Shown here piece by piece: positions 24,559 through 36,000 of a stretch of 64,000 bases of DNA. Under the pieces are notes generated by a model, which saw only the letters and a list, made by a program, of their open reading frames with translations, made no database searches and was not told where the DNA came from. The DNA lies in contig OZ007580.1 in the NCBI GenBank assembly GCA_963931925.1, forward strand, positions 185,001-249,000. The letters run 5' to 3'. Within the stretch, counting starts at the first letter, position 1; each line of letters begins with the position of its first letter. The position numbers and the translations under genes were made by a program. Source of the stretch: Onchidella celtica (lineage: Eukaryota; Mollusca; Gastropoda; Systellommatophora; Onchidiidae).

Positions 24559-25657
24559 TGTAACAAATCCCAGATTGGGAGATGCCCTCAATATGACAAA
24601 CGAACAATCACAAACAAACAAGTATAGCAATTAACAAAACAGTCAAGCAGGCTCACACATTTATTATAACATTAATAAGTACAATCCAATAAATACCATA
24701 CAGCACTCGTTCCCCTCAATCATTCATTCTACTTCCAGTTCCACGACAGTATTATTCGCTTCTTTAAAATATGAAATTTTGGCTTCAGCCTAACATCAAT
24801 GTCTGCACTACCTTGCAGTACAATATCTTAATACATAATATTATATATATATTATATCTCATAAATATGGCCAGCCTCGATTCCCCGAATCAGACTGCCA
24901 CGGATACTGTGCTGCCTGTCGGCGGAGGCACCCAGATACTGGCGTCAATCCCCAGCCCTGTCTATGTCCTCTAGGTCCTGACGGTGGCATCACAGCCCGA
25001 CCCCGTCACTTCAGTAACGGCCGCTACAGCTTACAGCCTGTACCCGGCACCTATAAAGAATAACATCACATCTCTATAATACTATGTACTTACTATACAC
25101 TCACCACTCATTACGACCCATCAAACGTACACACAACATTCCACATTTCACCCAACACACAGCCAACACTCACGCAAACACTACAGAGCCGCATATCTCT
25201 ACTGTAACACACACTCACAGTATTACACAGCACTCCGACTATGCTAAGAATCCATGCTCCTAACATACGTATCTCGCTCATTGTTCACATCTATTTATAC
25301 AGTAATGAATTACTTGCACACTCCTTAAGTCCTCGCATATAACTTATTTGCATCATTATCATCATCAGAATATAGTAGATTTATCATCACAATTACAAAT
25401 CCTTATAATTCAACCTACCAGCCTTCACTGGAATACATCAAACTCCCGACTGCCTCTCACACGTCTGTTCTCTTGAACTTCTGAGCTTGCAGTGACTTTT
25501 CATAACCCAGACGCTACCTCAATAACTCCAACACTTTTCTCGTGTCATTGCACGCTTTCAAGTTAACTGTCTGCCTCAACTATCCCGTGAGTTAATATTA
25601 CAACTCTATACCCACTTTACAGCAATCCTTTTAATCGCACTCACTCCACTTGTGACA
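24559..25657 (-). repeat. Solo LTR, divergent family 1 (A/B-like)
   Basis: 1099 bp from TGTAACAAATCCC to CCACTTGTGACA, with the perfect duplication CTCAA on each side (24554-24558 and 25658-25662). It shares the terminal palindrome block (CCCAGATTGGGAGATG), the primer-proximal block and the outer end (GCACTCACTCCACT) with the LTRs of A and B, but is clearly diverged between these. No internal sequence remains. Confidence 0.93.
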
Positions 25658-25662
25658 CTCAA

Positions 25663-25728
25663 CCGCACCAGTAGCAGTGGTGGTAGTAATAGTAATAGTA
25701 GTAGCAGTGGCGGTAGAAGTAGTGGCAG
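25663..25728. repeat. GTA/GTG trinucleotide array, left part
   Basis: A short (GTR)n-type run, interrupted by the solo LTR at 25729. It lies directly beside the previous solo LTR. Confidence 0.85.
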
Positions 25729-26966
25729 TGTCGCGATGTGGGTTAGATGGGGATATTTCGACTGACACTCTTTCGAGGTCCGCTCCCACAATCGACGAAC
25801 ACACAAAAAAAAAATACTTGCACTCTAAAAACTAAATAAATCAATTGCTTTGATTTTTAGCAGAACTGTAGGGCAGTTTAATTACAGGAATTAATGTAAC
25901 AAATATAATTATAAATATAAATATCAATTCAAAGGCAACTGAATCTAACTAATGAAACTACAGCTTTCTATAAAGACTAACGTATTCAATCTAACTACTT
26001 GCAGGTCATATGAGTTAGATGCCAAATAGAATCCGCGCACGTGGCGACGGATATAACAGTTTAAATTCTATTAATTCAATGAGACATGTTATGATATGGA
26101 CATTTCCTCTAGACACGCCATGGAGAATGCTTGTACAACCATGCGTTGTCTGGCGGTAGCTCTGAAACTGTCTTCAAAAGTAAGTAGAACGGTTCACTTT
26201 CATCATTACAAATTAGTATGGACTCTCACCATGAGGCCCTCACTGGGAGTGAGAGCGCTGGATGTAAACGCTGTGGGTTTATATCAAACCAAGTAGCTTA
26301 GGCTCTGGAGCTTTAAATCAGGCTCCTCACAATGGACTGCTCAACTGCGTCTCTATGTCTCTCATCTGGCTGAGGACTATCGCCGTCCACCTCGTAAATG
26401 GATTGTCTACATGTGGCCCAGAACTAAGTTCTGTATGGCCTTAAATACTGGACTGCATCTGCAGCTTACCGTCTAATTCCTGGATTGTGATTGGTGCAAC
26501 CACTTCTAGCTCAGCTGCCGAACTGAGTTATTTTAAGTAACAGCCCTACGCAACGACCTTGGGTCAACATCAAAGGTCGAATCACTCAATACAATATAAT
26601 GTAATTTTATAGCAATAAATTCTTAACATGTTCAAAACCCCGAGCTTTTACTCTGGATCACGGATTTTCTGTACGTCAACAGACGTCTCAATAACATTTA
26701 ATTCCTTCTCACCCCTTCCCTCTTTACTAAACCTAGTTCAAAACACGAGATATAAAAAGTGCTCTGTCATGCACACCTACGCTGTCCGTCTATCCTTCCC
26801 CACACCTTCTGTCTATCTATTATAAAAAAAAACTGTTCAAAACAAATTGTTTACGAGACCAAGTTATGCTGGCTCGCACAATAATTACGTTTGTAAAAAT
26901 TACTCACTGCTCTCTCACAAAAATTTAGTCAGTGGAAACATTTTTGAATTAAATCTATTCTTGACA
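25729..26966 (-). repeat. Solo LTR, third family, first copy
   Basis: 1238 bp, plus-strand ends TGTCGCGATG and ATTCTTGACA, with the perfect target duplication GGCAG (25724-25728 and 26967-26971). It matches the reverse complement of 53698-54945 along its length. A block near 26640-26870 resembles the family 2 LTRs, which gives the orientation. It landed inside a trinucleotide array. Confidence 0.92.
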
Positions 26967-27260
26967 GGCAGTAGTAGTTGTAGTAGTAATAACAGTAGTA
27001 GTAGTAATTGTGGCGGTAGTAGTAATGGTAGTAGTTGTAGTGGCAACAGTAGTGGTGGTAGATGTATTAGTGGTAATAGTTGTAGTAGTAGTGGTGGTGG
27101 TAGTAATAACAGTGGTAGTGGTAATAGTAGTAATCATACTAATAGTAGTGGCAGGACTAGTAGAAGTAAGAGTTGGTCGTGGTAGTAGTAATGATAGTAG
27201 TAGTAGTGGTCGTAGTAGTAGTAATGATAGTAGTACATGTACTTAGTAATGGTAGTGGTA
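26967..27260. repeat. GTA/GTG trinucleotide array, right part
   Basis: About 290 bp of imperfect AGT/GTA/GTG units, the continuation of the array at 25663-25728. It explains the Ser- and Val-rich artificial frames. Confidence 0.93.
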
Positions 27261-27671
27261 GTAGTAAGCTGTGTAGTAACAATGGCTATTATGTAAAATT
27301 CACTGCGAGTTAATTCAGGCTGTCCCACGACAGCCAAGAGCATGTGGCAAGTCCCCCCCCCCCCCTCTCCGCCGGGACGGCAGATCGCATCAAGAAAAAA
27401 AAAAAGGCTGAAGTGTGAGGAACTACAATGTAACTCTCGGGAGACAGCTGTGAGCTAAAAATGAATGCTTTAATATCTTGCCTCACCCCTACTTCACGGA
27501 CAACAAAACCTACTGCATGACTTCTAATTCCCCACCTTGCAATTTCCTGCTCAAAACTCTTACTCACGAGAACCACTCGAGGTCACCAGTTAACTGTTAA
27601 ATACGCGACGCCTCGGTGAGTAAACAAGTTATGACCACGCACCACATTTTAATCTCTATCTGCTCGTGACA
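27261..27671 (-). repeat. Unclassified repeat; its right part is inverted relative to 30428-30578
   Basis: Read on the minus strand from 27671, it starts TGTCACGAG and for about 150 bp resembles 30428-30578 read on the plus strand (shared blocks ACTTGTTTACTCA and TTGCAAGGTGGGGAA). The TGTCACGAG start is the same as family 1 LTRs, so it may be an LTR fragment. A C-tract lies at 27353-27365. Confidence 0.6.
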
Positions 27672-28510
27672 CTCGCCAAACAGTTGTTTGATGTGTCTGG
27701 TGAAGAATTCCGGGGCAGAGCTAATGCCAAACGGACATCTTAGAAAGGAATATCTTCCAAACGGCGTGTTCATTGTGCAGAGTAGGGAACTAGGTTAAAA
27801 TCTAATTCTAGGTGCCAAAATCCATGTGCAGCTTCAAATTTGGAGAAAAATTTTGCTCCAGTCATCTGTGCTGTTATCTCTTCAGCGGAAAACATTGCAT
27901 AGTCTCTCGTTTGATTGCTTGATTTAGGTCCTTCGGATCCATACATATTCTTAACGAGCCATCTTTCTTTAGGATGATGTCCATGCTGTTCACCCAATCT
28001 CTTGGTTGCTTTTGCTTCTTGATGACTCCCATTTTCTCCATGCTGTCTAACTCTTTCTTCACCTTATCCTGTAGTGAGAAGATGCACCACAGGTTTTACA
28101 CTTGGGTCAATTTCAATGTGATAATTAAGGTTTTGCAAGTTTTTCCTACACCTGTAAATACATCTTGGTAGTCTTTCATTATGTTTTTGTTGACTTTGTC
28201 ACTGTTGGGCTTGGCTTCTATGTGAAATATTTTAATCAGTTGCAATTTCTCTGAGGTTTCCAAACCGAGAATTGGCTCTTCACTTGTGTCAACAACATAG
28301 AAATTGACTTTGTCATCCATGATTTGCAAATGACAGGTTCCCTTGACATCTACGTTTTCACCTGAGTAGCTTGTTAGTGTGTTGTGTGACTTGTTGTTGT
28401 AATGTGCACATCATTGTCTTTGTTAATCTGTTTATAAAGATTTTCAGTGGTAACACATTGGCTTGAGCTCCTTTGTCAGACTTGAATCTGACGTTCGTGC
28501 CATTTAAGTC
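27672..28510 (-). pseudogene. Relic of a conventional Ty3/gypsy pol: protease to RT
   Basis: Read on the minus strand, the protease start is recognisable (GAQANVLPLKI, with Asp-Lys-Gly where Asp-Ser-Gly is usual). The linker follows (EPILGL, YQDVFTGVGK), then RT motifs WVNSMDIILKKDGSLRIC, DPKDLNQAIK, EEITAQMTGAKFFSKF and, in a further frame, MNTPFGRYSFLRCPFGISSAPEFF. Several frameshifts and stops break it. The order protease then RT is the ordinary gypsy order, so this is a different lineage from the Gmr1-like elements. It ends abruptly at the unclassified repeat at 27671. Confidence 0.8.
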
Positions 28511-28538
28511 TGTTGAGATTGTCATGAACGTGGGGTTT

Positions 28539-29360
28539 AGCGCTTACTAGATTCTATAAGGATATGTGTTCGACTGCATTTTTGTGTTAAAAGAACTAAA
28601 CCTCACTCACAAACATACCAATTACTAAATAACCAAATGGGTAACTTTTAGGGTCAGACCTGCAGGGTCACAACCATATAATCTAATTACGAAAAGTTAA
28701 AATATATATGTGAATGTGAAATCAATATCATGAACAACAATATCAATAGTAATTCATATTAAGTCCAGATCTATTCTAATATAAATTTAATTCTAAGTCT
28801 GACTAGGTTACCTAAACTAAATCTAAATTAATCACTGTTAACCTCATGAATCCCCCACTGGAATAATAACCCCTTAAGTATTCTAGATCTAACTATCAAT
28901 TACGTTAGCTGTTGTGATAAGGACCATAATTCTCATTATTTGCCAAGGCCTGAACTTTGTAATGGATTATACTTAAGCAATTCTACACATTACCTAAAAA
29001 CTGTAGATGTCATAGTATTTCAGACAATAATTTAAGTTATAATAAATTATAACTTGCCTAGCTCACTAAGGAGACGTAGGCATTGAAATATCCATAATTT
29101 CAACTTACTGTCGCACTCATACTGTTAAGGATAAATTCTACACGTAGAATAGTAAATCCAAACTATTCTCCGACTGACATTTCTTCACATAATACTGGAC
29201 AAATTTAGCTCGTCTGGCAATGGAGATAGAAAAACATGGGAATGAGAACTTCAATAAACAAAAGGTAACACAGCTTAGCATGGCCATCCACATCATAGAT
29301 ACTCTGAGTGTTCATCGCCGTGTAGGGCTTAAGCGAAGCAGATGCGCACATACCACTTTG
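28539..29360 (-). repeat. Probable degenerate LTR related to family 2
   Basis: AT-rich, non-coding. It shares short ordered blocks with family 2 LTRs: TGTTCGACTGCATTTT (as in 31132-31147) and GACCTGCAGGGTCACAA (as in element D). The borders are unclear and no target duplication was found. Confidence 0.45.
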
Positions 29361-29379
29361 TTTGATTTGAGGTCTTTAT

Positions 29380-29504
29380 TTTAGGAGGTTCGCTGCCCTT
29401 GGCATTTACACCTCACTTTACTTGTTTTATTATTTCTTGTTCTGGCGGGGGGGGGGGGGGGGGGGAGATGATATAGATAAATTTTAATCTATTAATTTCA
29501 ATTT
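29380..29504. repeat. Dispersed repeat fragment and G-tract
   Basis: About 45 bp matching 161-207, followed by a run of G of about 20 (29447-29466). Confidence 0.55.
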
Positions 29505-29873
29505 TGCCCGGGCAGCGGCCTTTCGGCCTGCTCTTTACGATTTCCAACTGCCAAGGTATCTTTAACGTGCGCAACGTGCACACGGGCCCTCCGAATTTTT
29601 TCGTCCTTATCCGAGAAGACTAGGTACTCGATCCTACCCCCCAATAGGACCAGGGACTTGAAAATATGAGAAAAATCCAATTTCCAAGAACTACTCGATC
29701 CTACCCCCCAATAGGGCCAGGGACTTGAAAATATGAGAAAAATCCACTTTCCAACATGCCTGCACTGCCCGGGTTTAGAACCCGGGACCCTTGGCATGAG
29801 AGGCGAGCACCTTGCCTCTAGACCACCTTGTCCCCGGGCAACATACCACTTTGTTGCGTCCAGCCGCCTTTTT
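29505..29873 (-). repeat. SINE-like tRNA-derived repeat with an internal 67-bp duplication
   Basis: On the minus strand the right end contains a pol III A-box-like TGGTCTAGAGG and, about 40 bp on, a B-box-like GGTTCTAAACC in a Pro/Gly/Glu-like tRNA context. The anticodon arm does not pair, so it is not a working tRNA gene. Two 67-bp direct repeats (29625-29691 and 29692-29758, core CTCGATCCTACCCCCCAATA) follow, then a GC-rich body. This architecture suggests a tRNA-derived SINE; the family is not identified. Confidence 0.6.
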
Positions 29874-30427
29874 TATATCGAAACAAATGAGAGGAGATGG
29901 GTTCACATGCGAGACACAGGGCACATTATAGAGTCGACAGGAACAGGAAACTAAGGCACAACAGCAAGTCAATGTATAAACTGTACAAACATCCATCAAT
30001 TGGTCTAACTTGATAGAGCATTACGTATTCTGAAGAATGGCTATGTTCACTGAGCTAATGACTAGGAAAATTATAAACATCTAAACGAGCATGAGGATTA
30101 TGATAAACGGCGAGGACAATTACACAATTCATAAAGAGTTTGAAGAACATTAAAGAGATAATAGCTTTCATACACTTCTCAGTGATGACATTTAATGAGG
30201 ATGGCACGGTAAATGATGGCAATTATAATATTCAGTGACGACTATTAATCCAACTCATCTAGTAACACAGATATGGACAACGGAAGCTTATTAAAAAGTA
30301 CTTAACACGCCGATTTCTGCACTATCAAAAAATGAATGAAATAAAATGAATAAAATTCCTGCTACCCAAAGTCAAACGAAACAAATTTCAATCACATGAC
30401 ATAGGGGTAAGCCAGGCCAAAGGTGAT
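29874..30427. other. Anonymous DNA
   Basis: AT-rich, no gene or clear repeat recognised. Confidence 0.45.
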
Positions 30428-30578
30428 TGTCACGAGTAGATAGGGCTTAAAATGTAATGCGAGGTCATGACTTGTTTACTCATCGAGACTTCGCGTTATT
30501 TAACTGGTGACCCCGAGTTGTTCTCGTGAGTAGGATTTTTTTGAGTAGGAAGTTGCAAGGTGGGGAACTAGAAAGCAC
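30428..30578 (+). repeat. Plus-strand partner of the inverted repeat pair
   Basis: Starts TGTCACGAGTAG and resembles 27671-27520 in reverse orientation. The two copies lie about 2.8 kb apart. Confidence 0.6.
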
Positions 30579-30629
30579 GCATTAAGCGGCCCGTACACGA
30601 TCAACTATATTGCCCAAGCCTGGTTGCAC

Positions 30630-31074
30630 AATATCATCATCATCATCGTTGCCTTTCTCACCCTGGATCAGGGTATAGGCCACCAACAAACACTTTCCAT
30701 CCCTCTCTATCATGGGCCAGTCTCTTTACATTATTCCAAGTCTTTCCGCTTCGTTGCACATCATTTTCTCTGGCTCTTCTCCACGTTCCGCGCGGCCTTC
30801 CTCTTGATCTCTTGCCCTGGGGATTCCAATCCAATACCTTCTTCGCGATGCTGTTTCCTGGCCTCCTGAGAGTGTGGCCGATTCATCTCCATCGCCTCCT
30901 ACCAATTTCCTCTCTGACTGGGCTCTGTCTTGTTCTTTTCCATACAATTTCATTGCTGACATTGTCTGTCCATCTGATCTTAAGTAGCTTCCTCAAACAT
31001 CTGTTGATGAAAACTTGGATTCTGTTTATGCAGGCCTGGGACGCATTCCAAGCCTCACATCCATACAACAGGAC
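30630..31074 (-). pseudogene. 3' end of LINE 1, cut off by the tandem array
   Basis: The minus strand continues the RT protein of 48024-49306. It resumes at LLYGCEAW and runs through CLRKLLKIRWTD, a stop after RRRWR, IGHTLRR, WNPQGKR, RGRPR and a final EGWKVFVGGLYPD, followed by a short (GAT)n tail at 30632-30645. This is the usual C-terminus and microsatellite tail of such LINEs. Sequence up to 31074 joins perfectly to 48024 once the array and one copy of AGGAC are removed. The internal stop shows the LINE was already decaying or has decayed since. Confidence 0.88.
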
Positions 31075-32345
31075 TGTTACGATTTGGGTCCAACCCTCGC
31101 GTGTTATGGGGTGATTAATTATAAATTTAAGTGTTCGACTGCATTTTAACTATCGAGAGGTTTTTAACAAATTACTCTGCCATACCATGCCACATACACT
31201 AATAACAATTTCGAATAAGTTATATCAAGGACCTTGTAGGGCCACAAATTTATTACTTAAAATTCCTAACAATTTCGTCTATCGTTACATATTAAAAAGA
31301 CAACATCAGCAGCATCAAATGAAAATACTATAAATACATAACTAGAAGTCTCCTCTAGATTCTTAAAAGATTAGAAATTCTATATCATTCTGACTCATTC
31401 ACAGTCTACTTAGTAATTAATTATCTTCAGAAATATAGTCTGCCTACTATCTTGCAAATAATATTCTTATGTCTCAGACGACAATATTAACTCAGTAATA
31501 GCTTATAAAGGATCAAACCGTCAAGACACACTGACGTAGTTAAGATAGATCTAGATCTGCTCTAGGATGGGCTGGCAATCCCCAGCCTCATCCAGACACA
31601 TCAATTACAATTTACAAATGTGTATACCAGACACTCAATCTAGATCTAATTGCAAGTAAAAAACATTATAGTCTTGCATTCCTTTGGTAGCACTTCTACT
31701 GGAAAATTAGGGTCAGATTCACGTCATCGTCGACGCACTGTCTCGAAACTTATGATTGGTTCCCTGAAACGATATCAGGGAACTGGAGAAAATAGCTGTG
31801 GGTAATTCCATTGTCTATCAAGGACATAGACATGTCTTTAACAGTCTCATGATTCTCTCAGGCCGAATCTTAAGCCGACACCCTCGCAGGAGGAAAGGAT
31901 CTGCATGGAGTGGAGAAACCTAAAGATGGCTTCGCTTATATCTTCTGCAATCCCAGCCAACTGCTCAAATTTGATTGGTGCATCCATTTCGAGCTCAGCT
32001 CGCAGTCTATTAATAGTAACAGACAAAGTTAAATTACTATGTCAAAAGCTTTCGTAAAGTCTCTACACCCTCTACGTTTTATGTACGAATTTATTCACTC
32101 CTTATTCGCCCCGTCTTTCCTTGCTAAAGTACACCCAAACCACGGGGTCGAAAACTGCACCGTCACTGTTAATTTATCCATTCGTTCTATCTTGCCCCAC
32201 TTTCTTTCCATCTCTAAGAAAAAGCGTTTCAAAAACAAACTGTCCACGGGAATAGTTCAAGGACGTTTGCACTGGCCAAAATCAATGATGACATGAAATA
32301 AACAAAGCGTGACCCAGCACGGCAATTCAAATCCTAACCCTGACA
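31075..32345 (-). repeat. Array LTR 1 (outer, 3' LTR of copy 1)
   Basis: 1271 bp, TGTTACGATTTGGG...CCCTGACA on the plus strand, preceded by target copy AGGAC. Confidence 0.95.
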
Positions 32346-33022
32346 TATCCCCCACCCCAGTGAAAATTTTAAATACAATTTACACGATAGGATCCAAGAA
32401 ATCCCAAAGTTATTGTGGTAGGGGCTTAAGTAGTACTGTAGAAAAATGAGCCTTAAGCTTGAGAAGAAAAATCTAACTAAGAACGTGCATATTGGATGGA
32501 CAAAAAGCATACAATTATTGATGCCACGTTTTATAGAATCTAATCTATTTAAACATTCTTACTGCACACAATCAAAATTCTCAGAAACATCTATAATAAT
32601 AATGAGTATATCACCGTATACTGCTGGATTAAAGTATAACTATTATCAAATAATGAAGCCTTACTGAAGAAATAGGCTTATAATTATCTAGTCAACACAT
32701 ACAATTGCTGCTTATATACACATTCACACACAATATATTGTTAATTAAAATACTGTGGTATCCAATGGCAGCAGTAGCTCTGGTAGCTTGGTTTGCCATG
32801 TCTCCATCTCATTGACCCGCTGACAAGGGCGTCAGGTTTGCCAGAAGTTCAGGTCACAGTCAGGAATGACGCTGGTGGAAAGAGGATATTCACAAAAAAG
32901 GATTGTAAAACTGGTTCATAAAGTAATGAACAAGATAAATGTGAATCCATCCACCGTCTAGAATTGAGGGGGACAAGTACTATCCAACCCCAATACAAGA
33001 CACAACACTCTCTAATGGGAAA
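32346..33022 (-). promoter_or_regulatory. Polypurine tract and 3' untranslated region, copy 1
   Basis: The minus-strand tract CTGGGGTGGGGGATA (32346-32360) abuts LTR 1. The remaining 660 bases hold no recognisable gene, so there is no envelope frame. Confidence 0.8.
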
Positions 33023-36000
33023 TTAAATGAGACGTGACAAAATATCAGCTTGGGAATTGTCACCGCCCGGGATAGATCGGATAACAAACCGGTATTCCTG
33101 GAGTGCAAGACTCCACCTCGTTAATCGAGCATTTTTAGCCCTGTTAGTCTTTAAGAATAACAACGGACGATGGTCCGTTTCAATTATAAACTCGGACATG
33201 AGTAGATATCGCGAAAATGCGTTTACAGCAAAAATGATAGCGAGGCACTCTCGCTCGATAATTGCATAGCGGCATTCCCTATCTAGCAACTTGCGGCTGG
33301 CGTATAAACATGGCCGCAAGGTATCGTCTCGTTCCTGTAATAACACAGCTCCCAATCCCTTGTCCGACGCATCAGTGCGGACAATAAATATTTGGTTAAT
33401 ATCTGGAAGTATGAGAATGGGGGAAGTGGAAAACAATTGTTGAACGGTACGAAGTGTATCAGCACATTCGGTTGTCCATTTCACTTTATTAGGAAAATTC
33501 TTTCTTGTGAGGTCCGACAACGGAGCTGTAAGCGAAGAAAAATTTGGAATGAATTTCCTATAATAGTTAAGAAAGCCCAACAAACTACGAACTTCTTTCT
33601 TAGTTCGAGGAGGTTGGAGCTTTAAGATGGTAGTTATCTTCTTGTCATCAGGAGTCTGAACGCCGTGGGCAATTGTATGGCCCAGAAAATTAATTTCATT
33701 ATATCCTAAAAACACCTTACTGGGTTTCGCCGTAAGGCCAGCTCGACGAAGAGCAATAAAAACTTGTCGTAGGGCTGCGAGGTGTCCCGACCAATTGGTT
33801 TCATAAATACAAATGTCGTCAAAATACGACAATACGGAATTCATACCCTGGAGCAATATTGTCATCATACGGGCGAAAGTAGCAGGGGCTGTAACTAACC
33901 CGAAAGGCATATAGCGCCACTGCATAAGACCCAACGGAGTCTGAAAAGCGGTATATTGCTTGCTATTCTCATCAAGCGGAATTTGCCAATAGCCTTTGGA
34001 AAGATCAATTTTAGAAAAAATCGTTGCCCTCGCTAACTGAGCAAAAAGATTCTCCTGGTTGGGAATCGGTTCAGCGTCATATATCGTAACCTCATTAAGT
34101 TTACGATAGTCAATACAAAAACGCACGGTATCATCTTTTTTTTTCACTAAGACGATGGGTGAGTTATATGGACTCGTCGATCGCTCTATCACTCCTAGGT
34201 GAAACATGTTACGTACCTCGGTTATTATAGTCTCCTGTGCGTGCAGCGGACGCGGATATGGTTTAACAAAGACGGGTATATCCGTCTTTAATCTTATAAC
34301 ATGTTGTACCAAAGAAGTATTACCTGGTAGATCAGTAAAGACTGTAGGAAACTCGTTAAGCAAATTTCTTATATCTTGTCTTTGCGATTCAGATAAATCT
34401 GGGTTTATATTTACATCCGAAATGTTTTCAGAAGATCGAAGTGCGGGTATTGAATTCTGTAACTTAATAGGATCATCATCGTCAACTGAAACCAAGGCCG
34501 CATTGGCCTGAACAACCACATTTCGGCGATTATTCTGACGATTATCATCGTCGGACAGGTACTGCTTTAACATATTTATATGGAAGACTTTGTCCTGTCC
34601 TCGAATCTTGATAAGATAATTTACTCGAGAAAGTCTCTTTAGAACTTTAAAAGGCCCCTTCCATGTAAGAAGGAGTTTATTTTTCGTCTCCGGAAGGAGA
34701 ACAAGAGTTTGGTCTCCGACGGCCAAGGTTCGCAATCGGCTACCTTGATCACGATATTGTTTATAAAGACTAGCATGCGCAGCTGAAGATTTTTGTGCGA
34801 GCTGACATGCGTTAAGAATTCGATGGCGCAAGTCTACAACGTATTGATATGCAGACCGCGTATCGTTGTCGTCGGTGTCTGATCCGGCGAATAAATCATG
34901 AAGTATGGCCATTGGACCACGCGGCTTACGACCATACAATAATTCGAAGGGAGAAAAACCCGTCGATGCGCTCGGTAGTTCTCGGTATGCAAAAAGAATA
35001 GCGGGGAGTTGTCGATCCCAATCACTCGGCTTGTCGGCGGAAACTCGTGCAAGCATACTTTTCATGGTAGCATTCCACCGTTCACAGCAGCCATTAGACT
35101 GTGGGTGGTATGGAGATGTCAATCTTTGTTTAATCCCGACCAATTCCAAGACTTTCTTAAAAAGTTCAGAGGTAAACTGTGGACCTCTGTCCGATAAAAT
35201 TTCAACCGGAAACCCAAGACGCGAAAAAATAGTAATAAGGGCTTCAGCGACATGATCAGCTGAAATGTCTTTTAGCGGAATGGCCTCTGGCCAACGGGTT
35301 GCGTAGTCAATGACAGAAAGTATAAAACGATGTCCTCTGTCTGACTTGTGTAGAGGCCCAACTATATCTACGGCAACGCGCTCAAATGGTCTGGAGACCA
35401 TAGGCATCTCCTGCAGAGGAGCTCGCGATGCTCTTCCTTTAGGAGTACGTCTCTGACATACGTCACATGTTGATACGAACCGGTTTACATCTGCGTAAAT
35501 ACTGGGCCAAAAAAATTGCGATAGTATTCGAGACTTAGTTCTGGCCTTTCCCTGGTGACCTGCCAAGGAAGTGTCATGCGCGAGACGAATAATGTCGCGA
35601 CGAAAAGATCTCGGTACTACAAGTTGCATAATGGCCTCTCGCTTACTCCGAAAATTACGATATAATAAGTCATCTTTCATAAGAAACTTAGAGGTATCCG
35701 GTGCGGTAGGATCAACCTTAGCAAACAAATGTTTCAATGTGGGATCTGAATGTTGCTCATCATGAAATGCACTAGACGTTATGTTCACTTCAATAGTAGG
35801 ATTACTCAATGGACTGTCTGCTCGTCGAATCGATTGTAGGCGTGTTGTCGCACAAGCAACACTCTCATCCTCGGTCCAAATTTCCAAGTTACCGATAGGA
35901 AACTTATTTACTTGAGGTACATTCCCTATGATTATATCAGCCACTGGATTAGGCAGTACACATGCAGTAACAATACCTGTGAGAAAAGGTGTATCAATAT

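Noticed and set aside
29790-29873. A tRNA gene on the minus strand
   Set aside because: A- and B-box-like sequences are present, but the anticodon arm does not pair and the acceptor ends do not match. It fits a SINE head better.
32346-33022. An envelope gene between RNase H and the 3' LTR
   Set aside because: Only short antisense frames occur; no signal peptide, cleavage site or membrane segment. The element looks like a retrotransposon without envelope.
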